Source: Ignavibacteria bacterium UBA2360
GTDB taxonomy: Bacteria > Bacteroidota > Ignavibacteria > Tepidaquicellales > OLB5
Direction of reading: 5' to 3'
DNA length: 64,000 nt
Assembly (NCBI GenBank): GCA_002344125.1
Contig: DDTQ01000011.1
Location: forward strand, 948,923 to 1,012,922
Made by a program: the position numbers and the translations under genes. Shown piece after piece: positions 15,328 through 25,600 of the stretch. The notes beneath the pieces were generated by a model. It did no database searches, was not told the DNA's origin, and saw only the letters and a program-made list of their open reading frames with translations. Position 1 is the first letter of the stretch. Each line of letters starts with the position of its first letter.

Positions 15328-18300
15328 ATGAAAACACTGCAAAAACTAACCGCAATATTTATTTTACTTGCGGCAATAACAAGCTTGCATGCGGATGAAA
15401 AAATCAAAATAAAGCTTCATCAGCCGCCGCCAAATCAAATGGGCGTGGGTGATTTGTGGAATCTGGAACTGACCAATACCACAAATGCAGAAATGAAAAT
15501 TTACCTTACCGGTACTGCCACGGAAGAAAAAGACGGGCTGATTATTGAAAGTAAAACTAAAGTATTTACACTTAAGCCCGGAAGAAGCAATTATAAGTAT
15601 AATGATTTTTCAGGCGCCGAAGTAAAGTACAATAACGGCAAGTACAAAGAAATAATTCTCCGTACCGGCAATGCCCCTGAAGGCAGCTACACAATTTGCG
15701 TAACTGCGTTTGATGATAGCGGCACTGAAGTTGGCAGGGAAAATTGCATAATGCAGAGTGTGCAGCAGTTGGGAGGTATAACATTGCTTACTCCTGGTGA
15801 TGGTGAGGAATTGGATCCGGATACCTTGCCGGGTTTAATGTTTACATGGACTCCGCTGCCGAAAGGTGGACCTTATTCACTAAGAATAGTGGAACTAAAG
15901 GGTTCCGAGTCAAAGGAAGAAGGGATTAGGGCAAACCGTCCGATAATAGAAAAAGAAAAAATTAGTATATCGAGTTACCAGTTAGGCTCAACAGACTCAA
16001 AGCTTGAAGCCGGTAAGAGATATGCATGGCAGGTAACTAGCGGGGATGTGGAGAGTGAGGTCGGTCGTTTTAGAATAGACAAAATCAGAAACGTTACAAC
16101 TTTAGGCAAGGAAAAGTTTACAATTGAGATTGTTTCTCCAACAACCGAAAAATTTATGCCAAATAGCAGGCCTGAACTCAAATGGAGAACAAAAAACGAT
16201 AAAAATATAGATTCATATACCTTGCTTATCGCAAAGATAGATGACAAAGAAGATAAAATAAATTTCGATTCATTAAGCATTGTGGCTGAATTTTCGGGAA
16301 TCAAAGAAAAGGAATTCAAATATCCTAAAGACCAAAAACTCTTAGATGAATATAGAAATTATGCCTGGATTGTCTTTGGAATAGATAATGAAAAGAAGTT
16401 AGCTGCATCCAGTTTACCGGGATTATTGATGTTTGCCAGCGTTTGCAGTCGGTTTGATAATTTTTGCTTTACCTGGACACAATTTTCTAATTCTCTATTT
16501 TGCATACCGTTTTGCACCAATTTTGAAATATGCCAGGGAGAGAACATGAATGACAATAATGAAAATATTATTAACTGGTGGATTCCAATTATTTCCTGCG
16601 GAACAGGCACTGTATATTCCTGGACAATTAATTCAACAGGACAAACGCAAAGCGGGCCGCCTGATACAGATATGCTACCTCCGGGAGTTCATTCATTTAC
16701 ATATAATGCATCAAGTCCTGGCGGAAGCATTTCAGTTCCAATAACAGTAACTATACCGCAGTCTCCGGTTCAAATCTGTTCACCTATTGGGAACATTACG
16801 GAATGCTGTGGCATAAAAACCTTTAGACTTAGGTCAGCGGCAAATTGCAATATTGATGCAACTTTCCCAAGTAATACCAAATACCATTGGTTCATAATGA
16901 AGTCAAATGCTGAACCGACGGGCAATCTACCGAATTTAAACTCGTATGAAACTAGTTATAATTTGCCGCTAGATCCCACTAAAGTTTATAGGTATCCGCT
17001 ATCTGTTTACTCATGCAATAATCAACCTGTGGTTCCTTTAGCATCGAATGTATGGTATAAATTCGGCGGACTTAACTCAAATGCATTTAATGCAGATCCA
17101 ATGATTGGGGGATTAGTCAATCAGATATTTCCACATCAGAATAGTTCAAATTCTGAACTACGGGCAAACGATCCGAACAATCTGAATGAGAAATACTATG
17201 TTACCTGCTTTGTTGAAACACCTGAAACTGAGTACATTAAGGTACCACAGAGTTGTCTTGGAATAGATGAATATGATCTTTCTGTTTGTTCCGGAGGTTT
17301 TGCAAATGGTTTTTATTCATTTCGTGTAAATCAAGATCAATCGCCATTAGTCATTTCAAATGCAACATGGAGTACTACAAGTGCAACGTGCGTTAATACA
17401 ACCGGTGGTAGCATAACGCTAAATGAATCGTCTATCTCAGGCGGAACTCCACCTTATTCGTATAGATTAGGAAACAGCGGAGAATTTCAACAAACTTCGA
17501 CCTTTACTGATCTAGTTGGCCCTTATAATTACAGCATTCAAGTAAGGGATGCAAATGGCTGTACAAAAATCATCACACCCATTTCCGTCGGTTTTACCGG
17601 TTCCGGTAATGTTCCGGTTCCAACAATAACGCCAAATTCCGGAAATATTTGCATTGGTGGATTCATTACATTGACGGCTAATACAACGGGAGGCCCGTGG
17701 AGTTATGAATGGTTTAGTGGAAACACTCCTGTAAGTAACAGCAATTCTCAGATGTTTCAAGCCACAAGTGGTGGTAGTTACCAGGTTAGAATATTTAATA
17801 ATACCGGCGATTGTAATATGTCTTTGCCTGTTAGTTTGGTTCAATCAGCGTGGGGTCTTACTCTAAATATTAATGGCAGCAATACTTATTGCAACGGTGG
17901 AAATACTACATTACAAGCTATCCCGAGTTATATCCCTTCATCAGGTGTAACTACCTACAATTGGTTTAATTCAAGTAACACCCAGGTTGGCACCGGACAG
18001 TACTTTACCGTCTTTAATCCTGGAACTTATTTCGCAAGAATAGAAAATGTTGACGGGGAAGGTGTTTGCAGACAGACTTCTTCTAATTTCATGGTTGACC
18101 AAACGAATTGTCCATGTACTGGTTGTGATATCAGTATTGTAAACAATCCTCCTGCGATTGTTGCCATTGGTCAATATCAATATCAAGTAACTTTAGACAT
18201 CAATAACAATTCCGGATGCGCAGGTGACTTTAACTTATCTTTTGCTATTCCAAGTCAAGGTACATTTGTTGATGTAACAAATTTACAAAACATAAATCCG

Positions 18301-18432
18301 GGCTCTAATTCACGCGTATTTACATTTTTTACTCTTGCTGGTTCTGGCACGCAAATAGCATTTTTTGGTAATACGTTTACAAATGTTAGTGGAGTTAACT
18401 GCTCGGAAAATTTTAAAGTGCCGATCCCATAA
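15328..18432 (+). CDS. Large secreted protein with 'QPPP' N-domain and Ig/SprB-like repeats
   Basis: A 1034-aa exported protein with a strong AAGGAG ribosome binding site and a signal peptide (to 'SLHA'). An N-terminal domain (about 25-140; 'KIKLHQPPPNQMGVGDLWNLELTNT') is shared with the next gene. Two fibronectin/Ig-like modules follow ('LLTPGDGEELDPDTLPGLMFTWTPL', 'SPTTEKFMPNSRPELKWRT'). The C-terminal half is Cys- and Asn-rich, with repeats of SprB/PKD type ('GNSGEFQQTSTFTDLVGPYNYSIQVRDANGC'). No T9SS sorting domain is seen at the C-terminus. It is probably an exposed surface or adhesin-like protein. Confidence 0.75.
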   Translation: MKTLQKLTAIFILLAAITSLHADEKIKIKLHQPPPNQMGVGDLWNLELTNTTNAEMKIYLTGTATEEKDGLIIESKTKVFTLKPGRSNYKYNDFSGAEVKYNNGKYKEIILRTGNAPEGSYTICVTAFDDSGTEVGRENCIMQSVQQLGGITLLTPGDGEELDPDTLPGLMFTWTPLPKGGPYSLRIVELKGSESKEEGIRANRPIIEKEKISISSYQLGSTDSKLEAGKRYAWQVTSGDVESEVGRFRIDKIRNVTTLGKEKFTIEIVSPTTEKFMPNSRPELKWRTKNDKNIDSYTLLIAKIDDKEDKINFDSLSIVAEFSGIKEKEFKYPKDQKLLDEYRNYAWIVFGIDNEKKLAASSLPGLLMFASVCSRFDNFCFTWTQFSNSLFCIPFCTNFEICQGENMNDNNENIINWWIPIISCGTGTVYSWTINSTGQTQSGPPDTDMLPPGVHSFTYNASSPGGSISVPITVTIPQSPVQICSPIGNITECCGIKTFRLRSAANCNIDATFPSNTKYHWFIMKSNAEPTGNLPNLNSYETSYNLPLDPTKVYRYPLSVYSCNNQPVVPLASNVWYKFGGLNSNAFNADPMIGGLVNQIFPHQNSSNSELRANDPNNLNEKYYVTCFVETPETEYIKVPQSCLGIDEYDLSVCSGGFANGFYSFRVNQDQSPLVISNATWSTTSATCVNTTGGSITLNESSISGGTPPYSYRLGNSGEFQQTSTFTDLVGPYNYSIQVRDANGCTKIITPISVGFTGSGNVPVPTITPNSGNICIGGFITLTANTTGGPWSYEWFSGNTPVSNSNSQMFQATSGGSYQVRIFNNTGDCNMSLPVSLVQSAWGLTLNINGSNTYCNGGNTTLQAIPSYIPSSGVTTYNWFNSSNTQVGTGQYFTVFNPGTYFARIENVDGEGVCRQTSSNFMVDQTNCPCTGCDISIVNNPPAIVAIGQYQYQVTLDINNNSGCAGDFNLSFAIPSQGTFVDVTNLQNINPGSNSRVFTFFTLAGSGTQIAFFGNTFTNVSGVNCSENFKVPIP

Positions 18433-18574
18433 TTACATTACCGAAGAAGTTCATCGGTCTTCATCCCTATTTCATGTGTGAAGGCTTTGGTGGCATGTGA
18501 GAGTGGATAGTAAATAGCCCGAAGGCACAAATAATCAACTAAGCGATTAATATTTTTAAATTGAATAAGTAGAA

Positions 18575-21232
18575 ATGAAAACATTAAAAACACTAGCAAT
18601 TATAATCGGATTATTGGGAATAATGACAAACCTCTATTCACAATCCGGCAAAGTTGTAATAGTACTCAAACAGCCGCCGCCGCTTAGATTTAACATGGAA
18701 GATATGTGGAAGATCACACTGCATAACTCTTCGCAGCAGACATACCGCGTGCAATTGCGCGGCGTGGCTACAGAGCAGAAAGAAGGATTTATTGCTGATG
18801 CAGTTACGGGAACATTCACATTACCTCCTGGTGTGAAGGTTGTTACTGCCGCGGATATCAAACCTATTAAAGTAAACCAAACAAATCCCAAATACGAAGA
18901 TGTGGTAAAAAATGTGGGTACAGTTCCAAGCGGCAGTTATGATATCTGTGTTTACGCAATCGATGCGGTAACAGGTATTGAGCTTGCAAGTGACTGCATC
19001 TTCACAGAAGTGCTCAACCTTTCACAGGTTGAACTGCTTTCCCCTGAAGACGGAATGAACTACGAAGATCCGGATGTCATTAAAACTACTGAAGGAGGAA
19101 TGCCAAACCGAATATCAATGAATGCAAAGCAAACTTCCGCAAATATTATTTTCTCATGGCTGCCGCCAACCCCGGTTGGCGCGGGTCAAAGGGTAACGTA
19201 CAGATTGAAAATAGCGCAAATGTACGGGATGCAGTCTTCTTATGATGCAATGCAATCAAATCCGCTATATTATAGTATTAGTAACCTAATGACTACAATT
19301 TACCAGTATCCAATAGCGGCAAGGCCGCTTTCAGGGGGCAGTTATGCGTGGCAGGTTGATGCTTTTGTGAACGGTGTGCTAATTTCATCAAGCGAGGTAT
19401 GGCAGATAAACGCTGGAAAAGAAACATCACCTGTTACTAACCTCGAGAAGCTCAAATTCATGAAAAAATATTGGGCGCTAAGTGAGGGTACATACAATTC
19501 AACAGCATCTGAAAATCAGCATAAGAAGAAGCCGCTAATGTTCGCATTCAACAGTAAGCTTTACGGTGAAACCGCCAATCGTTCCGGAACCGGCTCTGAT
19601 AAAGAGCCGCAATATGGTTATTGGGAAATTGATCCATCTATCTCTTTATATGGACTGCCATTTTCAGCTCCGCTGCTGTTTTCCTCTGAAAATTCCGGCT
19701 CACGACAAAACATAAACACGCTTAACTTAAGCCTTGATGCGCAGGTGATAAAGGATTTCATCATGGAAAAAGTCGAACGCGAAAAAGATAAACTGCTCGA
19801 AAAAGGCAACAAAGAGTTTTCTTCGCTTACCGATAAACAAAAAGATAAGCTTGAAGCGAATGCAAAAAGCAAAGTAACCTCAAAACTTCATCCAATGCTT
19901 AAGATAATGTCTTCGTTCCGTTCACTTGGCATCGGAACAAGTTACCCTGACTACACCCCCTTAACAGTACGCGGCGTTCCGCTGACAGGTGTAAATGTTG
20001 AGCTTAATCCCGGGCTGCTGTATTTGGCTTTTGGAGGATTTAAGAATCAGAAACCAATTGAAAATACCACATACCGCCGCGATATTTATACCGGCAGGCT
20101 GGGTATTGGACAGAAAGACGGAAGCCATTTTTATTTTACGGGTATGTATGCCAAGGATGATGAAAATTCCATAACACTTGATGCTGCAAATCAATCATTA
20201 ACTCCAAAGGCAAATTACCTGTTCGGAATGGAGGGGAGACTTGATCTTTTCAGGAAGAAGCTTTCGCTTGAAGGTGAGATCTCGGGGGCTATGTTAACCC
20301 GCGATACCAGGGATGCCGATCTGGAAAACGAGGCGATACCCACATGGGCAAAAAATATGGTGCACCCAAAAATTTCCAGTTCTGTTGATTATTCCTACAC
20401 GCTTAAGGGCACGTTTACCAATGAAAAATCCGCGACCAAAATAACTGCGGGAATGCGAATGCTCGGACCCGGCTATACCTCTCTTGGGATACCGAATCTT
20501 TCAACGGATAAACTTGAAATCAAATCCAAGGTTGAGCAAAAACTCTCCAATAGGCAGATAAGCTTAAGCGGAGAGTTTATGTGGTACCGTGATAATCTTA
20601 TTGACTGGAAAAGAAATACAACAAGCGTAGCTCGCTTCAGTTTAAACGCAGGTTTCAGGTTTAAGGGTCTGCCTGCAGTGAATATTTTATTTGCTCCTAC
20701 GTTTATGACTAACGACGCATTAACAGGCAGCAGTGATAAACTGGATAACAAATTTTTTGTTACCAGCGTATTTACCGGTCATGCTTACAAGATTAAGAAT
20801 ATGAACATGTATTCATCTGTTGCGTATTTTATGAACTCATCAAGTAACCTTGATTCCATAATTACCGAAAACGTAAGTGTGCATAATTTGATGTTCAGTC
20901 AGAGTGTAGGTTTCACTTTTCCGCTTAACATATCCGGATCGTTTTCTATGAGCTTTGCCAAATATCCCGGTGAATATTCACGAATACTATCGGGTGATAT
21001 CAGCGCTGATTATACGCTGTTTGAGCTGGTGAACAGTTTTATTGGATTTGGTACTGCATATGAAAAACAAAGCAATAAGAAAAACACATTTTACATGGGT
21101 GTAAGCCTTGGATATGAAAGGTACATAAATTTTGAGGTCCGTGCAGAAAAGAATTTATATCACAGCTGGAAAGATAACACAACTAACTATGATGAATTCC
21201 TTATAAAAGGGATAGTAACTACCAGGTTCTAA
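18575..21232 (+). CDS. Outer-membrane beta-barrel protein with the same 'QPPP' N-domain
   Basis: An 885-aa exported protein (signal peptide to 'NLYSQ'). Residues about 25-145 repeat the N-domain of the preceding gene ('VLKQPPPLRFNMEDMWKITLHN', 'VPSGSYDICVYAIDA'). An Ig-like module follows ('LLSPEDGMNYEDPD'), and then about 450 residues of alternating hydrophobic/polar strands ending '...EFLIKGIVTTRF' with the terminal Phe typical of outer-membrane barrels. It therefore looks like a membrane-anchored version of its neighbour; a complex between the two is a reasonable inference. It lies 142 bp after 15328. Confidence 0.75.
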   Translation: MKTLKTLAIIIGLLGIMTNLYSQSGKVVIVLKQPPPLRFNMEDMWKITLHNSSQQTYRVQLRGVATEQKEGFIADAVTGTFTLPPGVKVVTAADIKPIKVNQTNPKYEDVVKNVGTVPSGSYDICVYAIDAVTGIELASDCIFTEVLNLSQVELLSPEDGMNYEDPDVIKTTEGGMPNRISMNAKQTSANIIFSWLPPTPVGAGQRVTYRLKIAQMYGMQSSYDAMQSNPLYYSISNLMTTIYQYPIAARPLSGGSYAWQVDAFVNGVLISSSEVWQINAGKETSPVTNLEKLKFMKKYWALSEGTYNSTASENQHKKKPLMFAFNSKLYGETANRSGTGSDKEPQYGYWEIDPSISLYGLPFSAPLLFSSENSGSRQNINTLNLSLDAQVIKDFIMEKVEREKDKLLEKGNKEFSSLTDKQKDKLEANAKSKVTSKLHPMLKIMSSFRSLGIGTSYPDYTPLTVRGVPLTGVNVELNPGLLYLAFGGFKNQKPIENTTYRRDIYTGRLGIGQKDGSHFYFTGMYAKDDENSITLDAANQSLTPKANYLFGMEGRLDLFRKKLSLEGEISGAMLTRDTRDADLENEAIPTWAKNMVHPKISSSVDYSYTLKGTFTNEKSATKITAGMRMLGPGYTSLGIPNLSTDKLEIKSKVEQKLSNRQISLSGEFMWYRDNLIDWKRNTTSVARFSLNAGFRFKGLPAVNILFAPTFMTNDALTGSSDKLDNKFFVTSVFTGHAYKIKNMNMYSSVAYFMNSSSNLDSIITENVSVHNLMFSQSVGFTFPLNISGSFSMSFAKYPGEYSRILSGDISADYTLFELVNSFIGFGTAYEKQSNKKNTFYMGVSLGYERYINFEVRAEKNLYHSWKDNTTNYDEFLIKGIVTTRF

Positions 21233-21279
21233 ATTGATTGAGTAATACCATCCTTACTATGAACCTTATTATTTAACAG

Positions 21280-21313
21280 AAAGCCGAAACTGCAAATGTA
21301 GTTTCGGCTTTTT
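21280..21313 (+). terminator. Rho-independent terminator
   Basis: AAGCCGAAACT / AGTTTCGGCTT with an 8-base loop and a T run, 48 bp after the barrel gene. Confidence 0.85.
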
Positions 21314-21358
21314 GAGTTAAAAATGAGTTTCGCAGTGATCCAGCAGAACGGGGACGCT

Positions 21359-21613
21359 CTATGGGCTGTTTAGTTCTATCCAACGTAAAATTCTTTGTTT
21401 GTTCTTGAAAGCTTTCAGTTTCTTTTCCAGTAAAATAGCCTCTGTCCTTGATTCAAATCCTTTTACGAAGAGTATTTTCCAGGGACCTTTGTTCTTTGTG
21501 CTCAGAGATATATCTGAATTGTGCTGTAGTAAGCGGTTTTGGATGTTATTTGTCTGACCGATATAAAGTTTTTCGGTGGATTCCGACTGAATTATGTAGG
21601 TGAAATAATTCAT
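21359..21613 (-). CDS. Single-domain GIY-YIG endonuclease-like protein
   Basis: An 84-aa protein consisting only of the GIY-YIG fold: 'TYIIQS....KLYIGQTNNIQNRLLQHN' with the Y...YIG pair, the catalytic Arg after it, and 'SRTEAILLEKKLKAFKNKQR' with the metal-binding Glu. It belongs to the UPF0213/YhbQ-like group often found in FCB genomes, whose role (DNA repair or mobile nuclease) is unsettled. The start codon is 2 bp past the 3' end of tRNA-Pro, same strand, so they are probably one transcript. Confidence 0.85.
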   Translation of the reverse strand: MNYFTYIIQSESTEKLYIGQTNNIQNRLLQHNSDISLSTKNKGPWKILFVKGFESRTEAILLEKKLKAFKNKQRILRWIELNSP

Positions 21614-21615
21614 TG

Positions 21616-21689
21616 TCGGGGTGAGAGGATTCGAACCTCCGGCCTCCTAGTCCCGAACCAGGCGCTCTACCGGGCTGAGCCACACCCCG
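21616..21689 (-). tRNA. tRNA-Pro (anticodon CGG)
   Basis: On the minus strand the acceptor arms CGGGGTG and CACCCCG pair perfectly. The D-arm is GCTC/GAGC, the anticodon stem CCTGG/CTAGG encloses loop TTCGGGA (anticodon CGG, G37 as in proline tRNAs), and the T-arm is GGAGG-TTCGAAT-CCTCT. CCA is not encoded. Confidence 0.93.
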
Positions 21690-21849
21690 AAAAAATGAAA
21701 AAACAATAGGTTATACACTCGAAATTGATCTTGTCGGAACTTGTTATAACCTAATTATACAAGAATAGTAAAATTTTGTGTTAAATTAAATTCAGTAATT
21801 TATATGATTTTTCTTTTTATAATTATACCATCATTATTCGGGATTGCAT

Positions 21850-21884
21850 AAAAAAAGCCCTGTGTTTGCACACAGGGCTTTATG
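21850..21884. terminator. Strong hairpin terminator between minus-strand genes
   Basis: AAAGCCCTGTGT / ACACAGGGCTTT with a TTGC loop. On the minus strand the hairpin is followed by a run of T, so it terminates the 21909-22043 gene. Confidence 0.8.
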
Positions 21885-21908
21885 CTAAAAAATAATGTTA
21901 AAACACTT

Positions 21909-22043
21909 TTAACCGAATACAAATCCGATCACAATAATTACAAGCATGATCGCAATTGTCGTTCCGATGAACATATTGCTGCTCTTCTTTACCGCAGTCA
22001 TCTGCTGGTTTGACTGTTGTTCGTTTATCTCGTTTGTTGTCAT
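21909..22043 (-). CDS. 44-aa single-pass membrane protein, paralog A
   Basis: The ATG at 22043 follows AAGGAG. The product has a polar Gln/Asn-rich N-terminus (MTTNEINEQQSNQQ) and a C-terminal membrane helix ending GFVFG. The second half ('SSNMFIGTTIAIMLVIIVIGFVFG') aligns with the 34-aa protein encoded 245 bp upstream. Both end exactly at the G-F-x-F-G motif. The pair is real by mutual similarity, ribosome binding sites and terminators. Function unknown. Confidence 0.7.
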   Translation of the reverse strand: MTTNEINEQQSNQQMTAVKKSSNMFIGTTIAIMLVIIVIGFVFG

Positions 22044-22222
22044 CTGCTTTAAATCTCCTTAAATTATAAATAAAAGTTACTTCAATATTAGTTACTCATT
22101 CTTAACCAATTTAGCCTATTGGTGTTACAAGGACAATCACCCTAACCCGTTATATTAATATGCCCGAATTGTTAATTTAACTCTGTGCCAGGGAACTTTA
22201 TGAAATGCTGTTGCTTGTTTAT

Positions 22223-22262
22223 GAATTCTGCTGCCCTGTTTCAGACAGCAGAATTCTTTTTT
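22223..22262. terminator. Inverted repeat after paralog B
   Basis: GAATTCTGCTG / CAGCAGAATTC (11-bp perfect arms, 12-base loop). The T run follows on the plus strand only; it may still act as an end structure for the minus-strand gene at 22288. Confidence 0.6.
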
Positions 22263-22287
22263 GCCGGATACATGCGATCACAATTTA

Positions 22288-22392
22288 CTATCCGAATATA
22301 AAGCCAATAATTATGATCACAAGAAAAATGGTTATTGTTCCGGCAATAAACACATTACTTCTTTTTTTGAATTGTACTAAGTTTGTTTCCAT
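22288..22392 (-). CDS. 34-aa single-pass membrane protein, paralog B
   Basis: Begins METNLVQFKKRSN and ends IIIIGFIFG. A membrane helix occupies residues about 13-34. The shared pattern with paralog A is 'SN.FI..TI.I.LVII.IGF.FG'. An AGAGGTAA ribosome-binding-like stretch precedes the ATG at 22392. Neither protein has a signal-peptidase site, so they should stay in the inner membrane with an N-in orientation (Lys-rich cytosolic side). Confidence 0.65.
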   Translation of the reverse strand: METNLVQFKKRSNVFIAGTITIFLVIIIIGFIFG

Positions 22393-22579
22393 TATTGTTA
22401 CCTCTATGGCTGTAAAGGTTGTAAACTTTAACTTCATTTGCAATACTAAAATAGTGCTTTAATTAACCCAAGTAAATAACGAAACAGGTTATGACAGTTT
22501 TTTACTTTCTAAACATATCCGCTAACTGTTTTGAACAGCTATGAACGACAAATATCAGCCTGTATCATGATGTATATAG

Positions 22580-22608
22580 AAAAAAGGAAAACCCGTGAGT
22601 TTTCCTTT
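22580..22608 (-). terminator. Rho-independent terminator of the 2-oxoglutarate dehydrogenase gene
   Basis: On the minus strand AAAGGAAAACTC / GGGTTTTCCTTT forms a tight hairpin followed by Ts, 33 bp after the stop codon at 22641. Confidence 0.85.
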
Positions 22609-22640
22609 CGTATAACTACGCCAAATAACAAAAAGCAGCG

Positions 22641-25600
22641 CTATTTGATATCTACCACTTTCTTAATTTCAGAAAAAGCCTCTGCAAGTAGCCTTTTTTG
22701 GGTTTGGTTGAAGATCGAGTGTGAGCCAGGTGCCGGGGCCGGACTCTCATCCCTGCTTACGCCGTACAATGTCATTTTACCGCCAAGTTCTCTTAGATCT
22801 CTTTTGAGCCTGTATGACATAAATATCAGTGCCCCCATGTTATGAGGTTCTTCCTGTGCCCAGAATACTTCAACAGCATTAGTATAAGTTTTTAATACTG
22901 CTTTTATTTCTTCTGAAGGATATGGGTAGTATCTTTCCACTCTTATAACAGCCGTATCATTAATATTATTTTCTTTCCTGTATTTCACCAGGTCGTAGTA
23001 GAATTTGCCGCTGGTGAGAATTATTCTTTTTATATTCGATTTATTTTCAATTTGGTTATCATCTATAACAAGCTGGTATTTGCCGCCAATGAACTCACCC
23101 TTATCTGATCTGGCTTCCGGCAGCCTCAACAGGCTCTTCGGGGTCATAATAACAAGCGGTCTGCGGTTGTTATATTTACCCTGCGAGCGCAACAGGTAAT
23201 AATACTGAGCCGGTGTTGATGGATTGCAGACGGTCATGTTATCATCCGCGCAAAGTGTCAAAAATCTTTCAAGTCTTGCGCTGGAGTGTTCCGGCCCCTG
23301 GCCTTCCTGGCCGTGAGGCAGAAGCATCGCAATATTGCTTGGAAGGTTCCATTTATCCTGTGAAGCGGCTATGAAGTTATCAATTATTACCTGACCGGCA
23401 TTGGCGAAATCGCCAAACTGCGCTTCCCACAATACCAGCGAAAGCGGGTCAGCGGTGCTGTAACCGAATTCAAACCCAAGTACGGCAGCTTCTGAAAGTA
23501 AACTATCCAGCGGTTCAATATTTGCACGCTCAGGAGCAATATTGTTATGCAGTATAACTTCTTCTTCCGTTTCCATATCAGTGAGTACAATATGTCTTTG
23601 CGAAAAAGTACCTCTTGCGCTGTCCTGGCCGCTTAATCTTACAGGGATTCCTTCAAGAAGCAGCGTTCCAAATGCCAGTGCTTCTGCAAATGACCAGTCA
23701 ATTTTCGTTTCACCGTTCAAAAATTCCCTGCGGGTTTCAATAAACTTCTGCAATTTTGGATGCAATCTGAATTCTGAAGGCAATGTTGTGATTGTATCAA
23801 CAATCCTGTTCAGATCTTTCATCGTAATTTCAGAAAGCTGGTGTGAACGGAGTATCTTTATCTGCTCATCTGTAAGCCTTACAGGCGTATCCGGCCTGAA
23901 AGCTATTTCACGCTCGTGAGCTTTGGTGTAGCCTTTATCCATTACTTCGTAAATTTCGGATTCCATTTTTTTCACATCATCCTCATTTACTATCTTTTCA
24001 TTCAGCAGCTTTTCCTGGTAAATATTCTTTACTGTTGGATGGTTACGAATTGCTTTGTATAATACCGGTTGTGTAAATGCCGGTTCGTCAGATTCATTGT
24101 GCCCAAGCCTGCGGAAACTGTAAACATCTATAACAACATCCTTGTGGAATCTCATCCTGTACTCATACGCAAGCTTGGTTACAAGCAGCGTAGCTTCAGG
24201 GTCATCACCGTTTACATGGAAAATTGGAGCCTGTACCATTTTAGCCACATCAGAAGCGTAAACAGTAGATCTCGCGTCAACCGGGCTTGTCGTGAACCCA
24301 ATTTGGTTATTTATTATAATATGAATTGTACCGCCGGTACTGTAACCCTTCAACTGTGATAAATTAAGTGTTTCTGCTACAATGCCTTCGCCTGCAATTG
24401 CAGCGTCTCCATGAAGCAGAACAGGGATGTACTTGTTTCGGTCGGAATCGTTCATCATTTGCTGTTTTGCGCGAACTATGCCTTCAACTACAGGATTAAC
24501 GAATTCCAGGTGACTGGGATTTGAGGCAACAGATACGTTGATATCGTCGCCATTTAGTGTCTCGTAAACACCCGAAGCGCCAAGATGATATTTCACGTCG
24601 CCGGAGCCTTCCACTGAATCCACGTCCGAAATATCCTCGAATTCTGAAAATATTTCCTGCAGATTTTTGCCAATTATGTTTGCAAGAACGTTAAGCCTGC
24701 CGCGGTGAGCCATACCTAAAACCATTTCATCTACTTTTTCTGCAGCAGCCATACTTAGCAGGTAATCAAGTACAGGAATTATCGTTTCAGAGCCTTCCAG
24801 TGAAAATCTTTTGTGCCCTATATATTTTTTATCAACAAACTTCTCAAAATTTTCAGCCTGTATAAGCTTGTAAAGAATATGTTTCTTTTCTTCATCAGTA
24901 AAAGAAGGCTGATTTCTTATTGGCTCCATTTTATCCTGAAGCCATAGTTTTTCTTTAGGGTCCTGGATATGCATGTACTCAACACCTATATTCTCACAGT
25001 ATGTTTTCTGAAGAATATCAAGTATATCCCTTAAAGTAGCTGTTCTCAATCCGGCTAAACGCGGAGTTATGAATTGTCTGTCGTAGTCCCATACCGTAAA
25101 GCCATAAGTGTTTGGGTCAAGCTCAGGATGATATTTAGCTATCGGTTTCAATGGGTCAAGGTTTGCCAGCAAATGTCCCCGTACCCTGTACATATTCACA
25201 AGCTGAATTGCCTTAGCCTGTTTTTCAATTTCTTCTAGATTATCAATGCCGTCAAAATTTTCGGGATTATTATCCACTTTCCACATTACAGGCTTAACAG
25301 GCATTCCCAGATCATTGAAAATAGTTTCATAGAAACCTTCTTCGCCAATCATCAGTTTATGGATCTTTTGCAGGAACATTCCGGACTCAGCTCCCTGAAT
25401 GATCCTATGATCATATGTGCTGGTTATGTTCATTACTTTGCTGATCCCAAGCATTGTAATGATGTCTTTGGTTACAGCCTGGTATTCTGCGGGATAGTCG
25501 AGGGCGCCTGTTGCTATAATTGCCCCTTGACCTACCATAAGCCTTGGCTGCGAAGCAGCAGTCCCGATTGTGCCCGGGTTTGTTAAAGTAATTGTTGTTC

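Noticed and set aside
22176..22200. TGGCACAGAG on the minus strand as a sigma-54 promoter for the 44-aa gene
   Set aside because: It lacks the -12 TTGC at the required distance.
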